The position numbers and the translations under genes are program-made. From Sphingosinicella xenopeptidilytica (lineage in GTDB: Bacteria > Pseudomonadota > Alphaproteobacteria > Sphingomonadales > Sphingomonadaceae), in the NCBI RefSeq assembly GCF_042676985.1, contig NZ_JBHTIK010000002.1:496001-560000 (forward strand): a DNA stretch of 64,000 nucleotides, given 5' to 3'. Below, piece by piece: positions 18,913-28,085 of this stretch. How positions within the stretch are numbered: the stretch's first letter is position 1; every line of letters starts with the position of its first letter. A model generated the notes under the pieces. That model saw only the letters and a list, made by a program, of their open reading frames with translations. It was not told the origin of the DNA and made no database searches.

Positions 18913-21330
18913 TCAACAACGAGGCTCGTCGACGTGCATCGCCTCCTGGGCGAGGGCTTCCGCCTCGATGAGCAGCGCCTCGTCGGCAAGACCCTGCGCG
19001 ACGCTTTCGCGGCCGATCATCACCAACACAGGTACAGCAAGCGGCGATACGCGGCTGAGCCGCTTGTGGACGATGCTGCTGGCGGCGCGGTCCAGCAGGT
19101 TCGCGAGGCGCGCGACGTCCGTCAGCCGCAGGCGCGCGTCCTCCCACGCGGCACGCAGCAGCATGTGGTCGGGCTCATATTTGCGGAGCACGTCGTAGAT
19201 GAGATCGGTGGAGAACGTGACCTGACGACCGCTCTTGCGCCTGCCCGGATGCTGGCGCTCGATGAGGCCGCCGATCACCGCGACCTCGCGGAAAGCGCGC
19301 TTCAGCAGGTGCGAGGTCTGCACCCATTCGGCAAGCTCGTCTTCGAGGATATCGGGCGAGAACAGCGGGGCGGGGTCTTTGACTTCCTTCAGGCCGTAGA
19401 CGCCGAGCGCGTAGTCATTCGCCACGAAACCCGTAGGTTGCAGGCCGAGCGTCTCCATGCGGCGGGTGAGCAGCATTCCCAGCGACTGGTGCGCGTTCCA
19501 GCCCTCGAAGCTGTAAGCGATCATGTGGTGCAGGCCGTCGTGTGGGAAGGTTTCGATCAGAAGCTCGCCGGGCTTCGGCAGCACGGAACGGATTTGCTGC
19601 ACCTCCAGCCATTCCGCGACGTCCGCCGGGAAGCGCCGCCATTCCTCCGGTTCGGCGAGGAAGCCGCGCACGCGGTCGGCAAGGTGCGTGGATAGCGGCA
19701 GCCGCGCCCCCATGTAGCTCGGGATCATCGCCGCGCGCCGCGTCGCGCTGACGATGAGATCGGTGTCGACGATGCGATCCACCTCCAGCGCGAGGCCTGC
19801 GAAGCGGAACGTGTCGCCGGGAGAGAGGGTGGAGGCGAAATACTCCTCGACGCGGCCAAGGCTGCGCCCGTTGGCGAAACGCACATCGAGCATCGGCGCC
19901 TCGACGATGATGCCAGCGTTCAGCCGGTGCTGTTTTGCAAGAGTGGGATGGCTGACGCGCCAGCGCCCGTCCGGGTTCTGCGTCAGGCGTTTGTAGCGGT
20001 CGTAGGCGCGCAGCGCGTAGCCGCCGTCCGCCACGAAATGCAGCACGCGGTCGAACTCTGCGCGGGTGAGCGCTGCGTAGGGCGCGGCGCGGCGGACCTC
20101 GTCGAACATCGTGTCCGCATCGAAGGGTTCGGCGCAGGCGCACGCCATCAGGTGCTGGGCAAGAACGTCGAGCGCGCCGGGGCGCCATGGCTCGGTATCG
20201 AGTTCGCCCGCGTCGATGGCATCGAGCGCGGCGCGGGCTTCGAGATATTCGAAGCGGTTGCCGGGCACGACGATCGCTTCGCTCGCCTCGTCGAGCCGGT
20301 GATTGGCGCGGCCGATGCGCTGGATAAGCCGCGACGAGCCCTTGGGCGCGCCCATCTGGATGACGAGATCGACATCGCCCCAGTCGACGCCGAGATCGAG
20401 GCTCGCGGTGCAGACGAGCGCGCGCAGCCGCCCGTCCGCCATCGCACCCTCCACCTTCTGCCGCGCCTCCTTCGACAGCGATCCGTGGTGCAGGCCGATG
20501 GGCAGCGTCGCCTCGTTCACCGCCCAGAGGTCGTTGAACACGAGCTCGGCGAGGCTGCGCGTGTTGCAGAAGACGAGCGTGAGCTTGTGCCGCTCGATCT
20601 CGCGATACACTTGTTCGGCGGCGTAGCGCCCCGAATGGCCGGACCACGGGACGCGGCCCTCCGGAGTGAGAATTTCGATCTTGGCCTTCGCGCCTGGCTC
20701 GCCCGCGACGAGCGTCACGTTTTCTTCGGGCGCGAGCCAGCGACGATAATCCTCCGGGTCGCCGATGGTCGCGGAAAGGGCCACGCGACGTAGTCCCGGC
20801 ACGATCGCCTGCAGCCGCGCCATCGCGAGCGCCAGCAGATCGCCGCGCTTGCCGCTGGCGAAGGCATGGACCTCGTCGATTACGATGGTCTTGAGGCCCG
20901 CGAACATGCGCGCATTGTCCGGGTAGGAGAGCAGCAGCGACAGCGATTCCGGTGTCGTCAGCAGGATGTGCGGCGGGGCGGCCCGCTGACGTGCCTTCTT
21001 GTCTGAGGGGGTGTCGCCGGTGCGTGTCTCGACCCGGATCGGCAGGCCCATCTCCGCGATCGGCGTCAGCAGGTTGCGTTCGACGTCCGCCGCGAGCGCC
21101 TTCAGCGGCGAGACATAAAGCGTATGCAGGCCTTCAGAGGGGTTTTGCACGAGATCGGCGAGCGTCGGCAGGAAACCCGCGAGCGTCTTGCCCGCGCCCG
21201 TGGCCGCCACCAGCAGCGCGTGCTGCCCAGCCTCGGCCGCCGCGACCATCTCCGCCTGATGCCGCCGCACCCGCCAGCCGCGCGCGTCGAACCACTGTGT
21301 GACAATTGGGGGAAGCATGTCGCGGATCAT
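18913..21330 (-). CDS. Ligase-associated DEXH-box DNA helicase (Lhr type)
   Basis: The 805-residue superfamily 2 helicase has Walker A ATGAGKT near residue 45, DEVH in motif II (IVIDEVHAF), SAT in motif III, and motif VI QRIGRANHR. The C-terminal third is the Lhr-specific winged-helix and core region (DUF4011/DEAD_assoc-like). It matches the ligase-associated repair helicase, shorter than full-length E. coli Lhr. It is partnered genetically with PdeM downstream. Start ATG at 21330; an internal ATG four codons later is also possible. Confidence 0.93.
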   Translation of the reverse strand: MIRDMLPPIVTQWFDARGWRVRRHQAEMVAAAEAGQHALLVAATGAGKTLAGFLPTLADLVQNPSEGLHTLYVSPLKALAADVERNLLTPIAEMGLPIRVETRTGDTPSDKKARQRAAPPHILLTTPESLSLLLSYPDNARMFAGLKTIVIDEVHAFASGKRGDLLALAMARLQAIVPGLRRVALSATIGDPEDYRRWLAPEENVTLVAGEPGAKAKIEILTPEGRVPWSGHSGRYAAEQVYREIERHKLTLVFCNTRSLAELVFNDLWAVNEATLPIGLHHGSLSKEARQKVEGAMADGRLRALVCTASLDLGVDWGDVDLVIQMGAPKGSSRLIQRIGRANHRLDEASEAIVVPGNRFEYLEARAALDAIDAGELDTEPWRPGALDVLAQHLMACACAEPFDADTMFDEVRRAAPYAALTRAEFDRVLHFVADGGYALRAYDRYKRLTQNPDGRWRVSHPTLAKQHRLNAGIIVEAPMLDVRFANGRSLGRVEEYFASTLSPGDTFRFAGLALEVDRIVDTDLIVSATRRAAMIPSYMGARLPLSTHLADRVRGFLAEPEEWRRFPADVAEWLEVQQIRSVLPKPGELLIETFPHDGLHHMIAYSFEGWNAHQSLGMLLTRRMETLGLQPTGFVANDYALGVYGLKEVKDPAPLFSPDILEDELAEWVQTSHLLKRAFREVAVIGGLIERQHPGRRKSGRQVTFSTDLIYDVLRKYEPDHMLLRAAWEDARLRLTDVARLANLLDRAASSIVHKRLSRVSPLAVPVLVMIGRESVAQGLADEALLIEAEALAQEAMHVDEPRC

Positions 21331-21382
21331 GTCGTGCGTCCGGGGAATATGCTAGCTACTGCACGCGACAAGGGGGGAAGCC

Positions 21383-22003
21383 ATGCCATCGGTTCTACGC
21401 CTGCCCGGCATCCTGATGGGGCTCGCGGTGCTGACATCCGCAATCATCCTGTGGGTGGTTGCATTGCCGCTTCTGAATGGTGCGCGCTTTGCTCAGCACG
21501 CGCAGCATGTTCCGTTGGTCTACGCACATGCCGCAGGTGGGGTCGTGATGATCCTTGCCGGTACCGCGAACATCTACATTGGCTGGACGCGCCGCGGTTT
21601 CGGGTGGCACCGCCGCATCGGGCGGGTCTATTTCCTTGGCGGCGTGCTGGGTGCTGGAACGGCGCTCGCGCTCTCCATCGCCGCGTATCACGAGCCGCGG
21701 AGTGTCGGCGCCGCTACGGGGACGCTTGCCGCCGTCTGGCTGCTTGTCGCGGCCATGGGCTGGCGCGCGGCGCGGAATGGCCGCATCGAAAGCCATCGCC
21801 AGTGGATGATCCGCAGCTACGTGCTGACATGGACCTTCGTGGGATGCCGGATCGTCACGCAGTTTCCCGGCTTCCCTGTTTTTTCCGCGCTCGGCGAAGA
21901 GGCGATCTCGGCCGCGATCTGGGTGAACTGGGTCGTGCCGCTGGTGGTTTGCGAGGTCGCGCTGCAGTGGCGCGCAGGCAGTGCGAAGAATTTACCCGGG
22001 TAA
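21383..22003 (+). CDS. DUF2306 membrane protein
   Basis: The 206-residue protein has about six transmembrane helices and conserved histidines (YAHAAGG, GWHRRIGR, ESHRQWMIRSY) typical of DUF2306, whose layout resembles heme-binding or cytochrome b561-like bundles. Function is not established. A strong site (AAGGGGGGAAG) precedes the ATG. Its stop codon TAA lies inside the first of two TACCCGGGTA palindromes that serve the next gene. Confidence 0.85.
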   Translation: MPSVLRLPGILMGLAVLTSAIILWVVALPLLNGARFAQHAQHVPLVYAHAAGGVVMILAGTANIYIGWTRRGFGWHRRIGRVYFLGGVLGAGTALALSIAAYHEPRSVGAATGTLAAVWLLVAAMGWRAARNGRIESHRQWMIRSYVLTWTFVGCRIVTQFPGFPVFSALGEEAISAAIWVNWVVPLVVCEVALQWRAGSAKNLPG

Positions 22004-22033
22004 TATTGACGAAATATTTTTACCCGGGTAAAT
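21991..22033 (+). promoter_or_regulatory. Twin TACCCGGGTA operators flanking a promoter, probable leaderless start
   Basis: Two palindromes, TTTACCCGGGTAA at 21991 and the same core at 22018-22032, lie 28 bp apart centre to centre. Between and over them is a promoter-like pair, TTGACG (22006-22011) and TAAATC (22029-22034), 17 nt apart. Transcription would begin close to the ATG at 22042, and there is no Shine-Dalgarno, so the message may be leaderless. The binding protein is not identifiable. Confidence 0.65.
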
Positions 22034-22041
22034 CGCTGCGC

Positions 22042-22575
22042 ATGGAACAGGAAAATTTCACGGCGTTTCGGGGCGACAGCAGGTGCGTCTCCGGGCCGCT
22101 TGCGGATGTGGCGCTCGCCCTGAAACGGGGCGGTTCAAACAATGTGCTCATCTTCAACGACAGGACCGGCACCGAGATCGACCTCGATCTGCGCGGCACG
22201 GAAGCGGAGGTCGCCGCGCGCTATGCATTGCCGCCCGTCGCGCCCGGTCGCCCTAAGCTCGGCGTCGTCGCGAAGGAGGTGACGCTGCTGCCGCGTCACT
22301 GGGACTGGCTGAAAACGCAGCGGGGCGGGGCATCGGCGACGTTGCGCCGCCTTGTCGAGGATGCAGCGCGGGACAGCCGCAGCGCCTCGAAGGCGGCGGC
22401 GGAAGCTGCCTATCGTTTCATGTCTGCGATGGCGGGCAACCGGGAGAACTTCGAGGAGGCAGCGCGGGCATTGTTCGCAGCGGATGGCGCACGCTTCGCC
22501 GAACTCACCGAAAACTGGCCGGAGGACGTGCGTGCCCATGCAAGGCAGCTCGCCGCTCCGGCCCTTATCGATTGA
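22042..22575 (+). CDS. DUF2239 family protein
   Basis: The 177-residue protein matches DUF2239 in layout: FTAFRGDSRCVSGPLADVALALK near the start, LIFNDRTGTEIDLDLRG, then a central LPRHWDWLKTQRGGASATLRRLVEDA segment and a helical C-terminus. The DWL-x5-GGxSATLRRLVE segment looks like a ribbon-helix-helix or other DNA-binding-like element, but function is unknown. It is preceded by twin operators and no ribosome site. The gene is convergent with asd. Confidence 0.85.
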   Translation: MEQENFTAFRGDSRCVSGPLADVALALKRGGSNNVLIFNDRTGTEIDLDLRGTEAEVAARYALPPVAPGRPKLGVVAKEVTLLPRHWDWLKTQRGGASATLRRLVEDAARDSRSASKAAAEAAYRFMSAMAGNRENFEEAARALFAADGARFAELTENWPEDVRAHARQLAAPALID

Positions 22576-22581
22576 GTGCGA

Positions 22582-23625
22582 TCAGCGCGCCTGTTCGAGG
22601 AGGACTTCGGCGACCTGCACGGCGTTGAGCGCCGCGCCCTTGCGGAGATTGTCGCCGACCACGAACAGGGCGAGGCCGTGAGCAACGGTCGGGTCGCTGC
22701 GCACACGGCCGACGAACACAGGATCCTTGCCCGTGGCTTCGAGCGGGTTCGGTACCGCCGTGACGACCACGCCGGGCGCCGCTTCGAGCAGCTTCAGCGC
22801 GTCGGCGACAGCGATCGGCCGTTCGAACTCGGCGTTCAATGAGAGTGCGTGGCCGCTGAACACGGGAACGCGTACGCAGGTACCGGAGACGGTGAGGTCC
22901 GGAAGGCCGAGGATCTTGCGGCTTTCGTCGCGGAGCTTCGTTTCTTCCTCGGTGTAGCCGTCTTCGCCGAGCACGTAGTTGAGCGGCACGACGTTGAAGC
23001 CGATCGGCACCGCCCACTTGCGCGGCTGGCCCAGATCGACGGCGCCGCCATCGCGCGCCAGCGCGTCGCTGCCCGCCGCGCCCGCGACGATCTGTTCGTG
23101 GAGTTCCTCGACGCCCGCCATGCCGCCGCCGGAGACCGCCTGATAGGTGCTGGCGATGAGGCGCTTCAGGCCCGCGGCTTCGTGCAGCGGCTTCAGCACG
23201 GGCATCGCGGCCATCGTGGTGCAATTGGGGTTGGCGACGATGCCCTTCGGGATGTCGCGCAGCGCTTCGGGGTTCACCTCCGCGACGACGAGCGGCACGT
23301 CGGGATCGCTGCGCCATGCCGAGCTGTTGTCGATGACGACCGCGCCTGCGGCCGCTGCTTTTGGCGCGAGTGCGCGTGAGGTCGATCCGCCTGCGGAGAA
23401 GAAGACGATGTCGAGGCCTGCGAAATCCGCGGTTTCGGCGTCTTCAACCACCACGTCGGTGCCGCGGAAGGGCATCGCTTTTCCGGCCGACCGCGCAGAC
23501 GCGAACAGGCGGAGCGTACCGAGCGGGAAATCGCGCTCTGCAAGGATTTCGAGCATCATGCCGCCGACGAGGCCGGTGGCGCCGACGATGCCGACGTTGG
23601 GTCGGGCGGGAAGGGATCTGGTCAT
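22582..23625 (-). CDS. asd: Aspartate-semialdehyde dehydrogenase
   Basis: The 347-residue NADP-dependent enzyme converts aspartyl phosphate to aspartate semialdehyde in lysine, threonine, methionine and diaminopimelate synthesis. The Rossmann motif VGIVGATGLVGG is at residues 11-22, and the catalytic cysteine is Cys135 in ANPNCTTM. Length is standard. Aspartokinase is encoded 4.5 kb away on the other strand. Confidence 0.97.
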   Translation of the reverse strand: MTRSLPARPNVGIVGATGLVGGMMLEILAERDFPLGTLRLFASARSAGKAMPFRGTDVVVEDAETADFAGLDIVFFSAGGSTSRALAPKAAAAGAVVIDNSSAWRSDPDVPLVVAEVNPEALRDIPKGIVANPNCTTMAAMPVLKPLHEAAGLKRLIASTYQAVSGGGMAGVEELHEQIVAGAAGSDALARDGGAVDLGQPRKWAVPIGFNVVPLNYVLGEDGYTEEETKLRDESRKILGLPDLTVSGTCVRVPVFSGHALSLNAEFERPIAVADALKLLEAAPGVVVTAVPNPLEATGKDPVFVGRVRSDPTVAHGLALFVVGDNLRKGAALNAVQVAEVLLEQAR

Positions 23626-23841
23626 GTGAACTGCGTCTCCTGTTATGTGCGGAGGCGCGGGGAGTTTGGCTTTGGAAGGTTCCAGGCCGCCCCGCGCTCG
23701 GCGGGGCTCTGTCCTGCTTGCTTGACCGGTTAAACCGTCAGCACACGCAGAACCGCCCCGCGAGCGCGGGTCGGCTTGGTGCTAATCGTTTTAATCGTCA
23801 TGGACATCGCGGCGGCCGATAGCAGCCTCGAATGGTCTCGT

Positions 23842-24408
23842 CTAGCTCTGTTCGAGGCCGATCCATTTCTCGACGACAGGGCGCTGCCAAGCCTCCAGCG
23901 CATCGATGAGAGCATCCGGCGTTTCCGCGACGGCGAGCATCCCCCGGTGCTGCGGGCGCACGAATTTCTCGGCGGCCATGTGGTCGAGGAAACCGGCAAG
24001 CTGGTCGTAATAGCCAGCGACGTTGAGGAGGCCGCAGGGCTTCTCGAAGATGCCGAGCTGGCTCCATGTCCACACCTCGAACAGCTCCTCGAGCGTGCCG
24101 ACGCCGCCGGGAAGCGCTGCGAAGGCATCGGCGCGGCCGGCCATCTCGGCCTTGCGCTCGTGCATCGAGTCGGTGATGACCAGCTCGGTGAGGCTGTGGT
24201 GCGCGACCTCGTGGTCGACAAGCGCCTGCGGGATGATACCGACGGCTTCACCGCCCGCCGCGAGCACGGCATCGGCAAGCACGCCCATCAGGCCGATCGA
24301 CGCGCCGCCGTAAACGAGGCGGATGCCGCGCGCGGCCATCGCCGTGCCGAGCGCGTGCGCGGCCTCCGCATAATCGGTGCGCGCCCCCCGGCTGGAGCCG
24401 AGGAACAC
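23842..24408 (-). CDS. LOG-family Rossmann-fold protein (TIGR00730)
   Basis: About 188 residues are visible. The LOG nucleotide motif PGGVGTLEELFEVWTW is present, with YGGASIGLMG near the N-terminus and the catalytic Arg/Glu region. Such proteins are nucleoside 5'-monophosphate phosphoribohydrolases. The start is uncertain: the family normally begins a few residues before (L)CVFLGSS, which here lies upstream of the GTG at 24408. The frame stays open to the end of the preceding gene, whose TGA (24429-24431) is adjacent, and a CTG at 24432 is the only other start-like codon in that stretch. An unusual start codon is likely. Confidence 0.82.
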   Translation of the reverse strand: MFLGSSRGARTDYAEAAHALGTAMAARGIRLVYGGASIGLMGVLADAVLAAGGEAVGIIPQALVDHEVAHHSLTELVITDSMHERKAEMAGRADAFAALPGGVGTLEELFEVWTWSQLGIFEKPCGLLNVAGYYDQLAGFLDHMAAEKFVRPQHRGMLAVAETPDALIDALEAWQRPVVEKWIGLEQS

Positions 24409-24428
24409 GCAAAGGCTGGAGATCCGCC

Positions 24429-25151
24429 TCAGGCGAAGATCTCCTCAAAGAACAGCAGCGTCGCCTGCCATGAGCGGCGGTCGGCGATCTCGTTGTACTG
24501 TGCGCCGCCTTCGCGATTGTTCATGCCCTTCGCGGTGAAGGCGTGCACGGTGTCGCCGTAGGCGTTGAGCTGCCACTGCGCACCGGCATCGGTCAATTCC
24601 TTGGCAAGCGCCAGCACGTCCTGCGGCGGGGCGAGCGGATCTTCCCAGCCGTGGTGGACCTGCACCTTGGTGTGGATCGGCGCCTGCGGGCCGAGGTTCG
24701 GCTGCGGATAGATGCCGTGGAACGATACGGCGCCCACCACTTCGGTGGTGCCGGTGCGCGCGACATCAAGTGCACAAAGACCGCCGAAGCAGAAGCCGAT
24801 GATGGCGATGCGCGAAGGGTCCACGAGCGGATGCGCCTTGGCGAAGGCGACAGCCGCCATCAGCCGGTCGCGAAGCAGCGCGCGGTCGGCCATCAGCGGG
24901 GCGATAAGCGCGCCGTTGTCCTGTCCCGGCGTGCCGCGCACGCCCTTGCCATAGGTATCGATGGCGATGCCGACATAGCCCGCTTCCGCTAGTTGTTCGG
25001 CGCGGCTGCGTTCGTGATCGATCTGCCCCGCCCACTGGTGGGCTACCAGCACCGCCGGTCGCTTCTCCGTGCCGCCTGTGTGCGCAACGAAGGCCTCGAA
25101 TGTGGTCTTGCCGTCAGAATAGTCCGCGTAACCTGTCTCGATTTTGCTCAT
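24429..25151 (-). CDS. Dienelactone hydrolase family protein
   Basis: The 240-residue alpha/beta hydrolase has the dienelactone-hydrolase nucleophile motif GFCFGG (Cys121), with Asp171 (WEDPLAPP) and His203 (VHAFT) completing a Cys-Asp-His triad. It probably hydrolyses small lactones or esters in the cytoplasm. The ATG at 25151 overlaps the TGA of the upstream peptidase gene (ATGA) and has a GAGGTGA site at suitable spacing; an adjacent ATG three bases upstream is the alternative. Confidence 0.9.
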   Translation of the reverse strand: MSKIETGYADYSDGKTTFEAFVAHTGGTEKRPAVLVAHQWAGQIDHERSRAEQLAEAGYVGIAIDTYGKGVRGTPGQDNGALIAPLMADRALLRDRLMAAVAFAKAHPLVDPSRIAIIGFCFGGLCALDVARTGTTEVVGAVSFHGIYPQPNLGPQAPIHTKVQVHHGWEDPLAPPQDVLALAKELTDAGAQWQLNAYGDTVHAFTAKGMNNREGGAQYNEIADRRSWQATLLFFEEIFA

Positions 25152-27898
25152 CATTTCACCTCGATCGGTAGCCCAAGGGTTTTCAGTTGCGGTTCCACTT
25201 GCTGCCGGTCGCCGACGACGACCCACAGCAGCTTGTTCACATCGATATTCGCTTTCGCCGCGGCGACAAGCTGCTCGCGGGAGAGCGCGTTCAGCTTCGC
25301 GGCGTAAGTCACCTGGTAATCGTCCGGCCGTTTCAGGCGGGCGTTCGTCTCCAGCGCATCGAGCACCGCAGCGGAGGATTCGTAGGCGCCCGGCAGGCGG
25401 CCGGTAAGGAACGCCAGCGTCGATTTCACTTCGTCCGGCGTGATCGGCTTGTCGGTGACATAGGCGGTGATGTCCTTACGGAGTTCGGCGAGCGATGCGC
25501 CGGTCTTGTCGGCCTGCACGGGCGCGAAGACGTAGAAGGGCATCTGTTCGCTCGTCTGCGAGATCGCGGTCGAGACGCCATAGGACCACCCCTTGTCCTC
25601 GCGCAGGTTCATGTTGAGCCGCGAGGTGAACACGCCGCCGAGCGGGGTGTTCACGGTGGTGAGGGCGAGGTTGTCGTCCGTGCCTCTGCGCGCCAGCGGG
25701 TATCCGGCGAGGATGAACGACTGCGGCGAGCCCGGGCGGTCGATCAGGATGATCTTGCTTGCGGCAGGCGCGTTCGCTGCCGTGAACGTCTTGGCGCCCT
25801 TCGGCGTCGAAGGAGCCGCCCACGTGCCGACGGTCTTTTCGAGGAGCGGCATCAGCGCGGCGAGCGTCGTCGCGCCCGAAGCGAAGATGGTGGCGTTGTC
25901 GGGGCGCATCCACGTCTGGTGGAAGCTGACGAGATCGCCGCGCGTCACCGCCTTGACGCCCTCCACCGTGCCGGAGCCGGTGAGCGGTACGCCGTAGGGG
26001 TGCGCCGTGCCGTAGATGAGCGGCGGCAGCAGGCGCAGCGCGAGCGTCTGAGGCTGGCTTTCCTCCTGCGCGATGCCTGCAATCTGAATGTTGCGCACGC
26101 GTTCAAGCTCGGCAGGGTCGAACTTCGGGTTGCGGATGATGTCCGCCCACAGGTCGAGCGAGGGGGCGAGGTTGGTGGAAAGCGCCGAGAGCGAGACCTC
26201 GGTGGTGTCGTTGCCCGCATCCGCGCCGATATTGGCGCCGAGGCGCTCTTCTTCTTCGGCGATCTGGATCGCGGTGCGCTTCGCGGTGCCCTCGTCGAGC
26301 AGCGACAGCATCAGCGACTGCGTGCCGAGCTTTTCGCGCGAATCCGCGGCATTCCCCGCGTCGAACACCATGGAGAGGTTCACGACCGGCACGGTGTCGC
26401 GCCTGGCGAACACGACCTCGATACCGTTCGAAAGCTTCGCGCGCTCGGCGGTGGGGAACTCGAGCGCAGGCGCGCCGTCCACCGGCGGCAGTTTCGATCG
26501 GTCGATGCCCTTGCCGGCGACCTGCTGCAGGCTGCCGTACGGATAGACGGTGAGCTGGTAGTCACCCTTGGCAATCCACCGGTCCGCAGCCGCTTTCACG
26601 CTGGCGGGCGTCGCGTTCACGTAGGCGGAGAGGTCTTTCTTGAACTGCTGCGGATCGCCCGAATAAAGCTCGCCCTCCGCGAGCGTCACCGCCTTGCCGC
26701 CGAAGCCGCCGACGGCTTCGAGGCCGCGAATGGTGCCGGAAACCGCGCGCATGGCAACGCGGCCGACCTCGTCCTTGGTGGGGCCCTTCGCGAGGAAGTC
26801 GGCGAGAAGCTGGTCGAGGCGCGCGTTCACCGTGTCCGGATCCACACCCGGCTTCACGTCCACCTCCATCTGGAGCAGGCTGACCGCTTCGAACGGTTGC
26901 AGATATGCCGACACACCGATGGCGAGCTGCTTGTCGCGGACGAGATCTTTGTAAAGTCGCGAGCTTCCGCCGCCGCCGAGCGTCGCCGCGGCGATGGAGA
27001 GGTTCTGCGCGTCCTTGTCGTTGAGGCCGGGCACCGCCCAAACACGGTAGATGCGCGTGTTGGAGACCTGGTCCTCCATCGTTTCGCGCACCGTCTCGCT
27101 GCGTTCCGGCACCCATGCCCGCAGGCGGCGCTCCACGGCGGGCCCGGCGGGAAGGTCGCCGAAATACTTCTCGACAAGCGGTTTTGCAGTCGCGGCGTCG
27201 ATATCGCCTGCCAGCACGAGCACGGCGTTGTTGGGGCCGTACCATGTGCGGAACCACGTCTTCACGTCGTCGAGCGAGGCCGCGCTCAGGTCCGCCATCG
27301 AGCCGATTGTCGAGTGGCGATAGGGGTGGCCTTCGGGGAACAGGCCTTCGAGTATGCGGTACTCGGTCTTGCCGTAGGGCTGGTTGTCGCCCTGCCGCTT
27401 CTCGTTCTGCACGACGCCGATCTGGTTCGTCAGCTTGGTCTGGTCGATGGCGCCCAGCAGGTGCCCCATGCGGTCGGATTCGAGAAACAGGATGCGTTCG
27501 AGTCCGGGGGTGGGCACGTTCTGGAAGTAATTCGTGCGGTCGAACCACGTCGTGCCGTTGTAGCTCGTCGCGCCCATCTCCTGCAGCGCAACGAACCAGT
27601 CGTTGTTGTAGTTCTCGCTGCCGTTGAACATCAGGTGTTCGAAGAGGTGCGCGAAGCCGGTCTTGCCCGCAGGCTCGTCCTTGGAGCCGACATGATACCA
27701 GATGCTCGTCGCGATGATCGGCGCCTTGCGGTCGGTATGGACGATGACGCGCAGGCCATTGGGCAGCGTGAAGCGCTCGTAGGGGATATCGACGGCGGAA
27801 ACGAGTGCGGGATCGGGGCCCGCGCTCTTCGGGGCGGCGAGGGCCGGCACGGCCACCAGCGCGAGGGCGATGGCGGTGCCGAGGAAGCGTGATTTCAT
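25151..27898 (-). CDS. Exported M16 zinc peptidase, two-module (pitrilysin/insulinase family)
   Basis: The 915-residue protein has a signal peptide (cleavage near residue 22) and two M16 modules. The first carries the inverted zinc motif H84-x-x-E87-H88 (HLFEHLMFNGS). The second (from about residue 480) lacks it, as in other single-chain M16 proteases where the C-terminal half is inactive and forms the clamshell chamber. It degrades peptides in the periplasm. The frame stays open upstream over lysC, but the ATG at 27898 begins the signal peptide. It is divergent from lysC and overlaps the dienelactone hydrolase gene. Confidence 0.93.
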   Translation of the reverse strand: MKSRFLGTAIALALVAVPALAAPKSAGPDPALVSAVDIPYERFTLPNGLRVIVHTDRKAPIIATSIWYHVGSKDEPAGKTGFAHLFEHLMFNGSENYNNDWFVALQEMGATSYNGTTWFDRTNYFQNVPTPGLERILFLESDRMGHLLGAIDQTKLTNQIGVVQNEKRQGDNQPYGKTEYRILEGLFPEGHPYRHSTIGSMADLSAASLDDVKTWFRTWYGPNNAVLVLAGDIDAATAKPLVEKYFGDLPAGPAVERRLRAWVPERSETVRETMEDQVSNTRIYRVWAVPGLNDKDAQNLSIAAATLGGGGSSRLYKDLVRDKQLAIGVSAYLQPFEAVSLLQMEVDVKPGVDPDTVNARLDQLLADFLAKGPTKDEVGRVAMRAVSGTIRGLEAVGGFGGKAVTLAEGELYSGDPQQFKKDLSAYVNATPASVKAAADRWIAKGDYQLTVYPYGSLQQVAGKGIDRSKLPPVDGAPALEFPTAERAKLSNGIEVVFARRDTVPVVNLSMVFDAGNAADSREKLGTQSLMLSLLDEGTAKRTAIQIAEEEERLGANIGADAGNDTTEVSLSALSTNLAPSLDLWADIIRNPKFDPAELERVRNIQIAGIAQEESQPQTLALRLLPPLIYGTAHPYGVPLTGSGTVEGVKAVTRGDLVSFHQTWMRPDNATIFASGATTLAALMPLLEKTVGTWAAPSTPKGAKTFTAANAPAASKIILIDRPGSPQSFILAGYPLARRGTDDNLALTTVNTPLGGVFTSRLNMNLREDKGWSYGVSTAISQTSEQMPFYVFAPVQADKTGASLAELRKDITAYVTDKPITPDEVKSTLAFLTGRLPGAYESSAAVLDALETNARLKRPDDYQVTYAAKLNALSREQLVAAAKANIDVNKLLWVVVGDRQQVEPQLKTLGLPIEVK

Positions 27899-28027
27899 GG
27901 TGCAGCAAAGCTCCGGATACGGCCGAACGGCGGTCATACCCGAACGCATAAGCCGTTGGCGCGAGCGCGGCAAGCCGAGGCGCTTGCACTCGGGCAAGGC
28001 GGCTTCTATCAAGGCGCCGCTTTCGTA

Positions 28028-28053
28028 CCGGCCGGTTCCGGCCGGGTTGTTTT
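28028..28053 (+). promoter_or_regulatory. GC-rich hairpin with T-rich tail in the lysC leader
   Basis: CCGGCCGG is repeated as its own reverse complement around TT and followed by GTTGTTTT, giving an intrinsic-terminator-like shape 33 nt before the lysC ATG. It could attenuate lysC or end stray transcription; no leader peptide is evident. Confidence 0.4.
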
Positions 28054-28085
28054 CGTGAACGTGAAGAAGGAACAGGCGCCAGACC

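Noticed and set aside
25187..27892. 901-codon open frame opposite the M16 peptidase
   Set aside because: It lies antisense to a full-length two-module peptidase and has no recognisable domain, signal or ribosome site.
27899..28085. Lysine riboswitch or leader peptide before lysC
   Set aside because: No lysine-riboswitch core and no short Lys- or Thr-rich frame with a ribosome site were seen.
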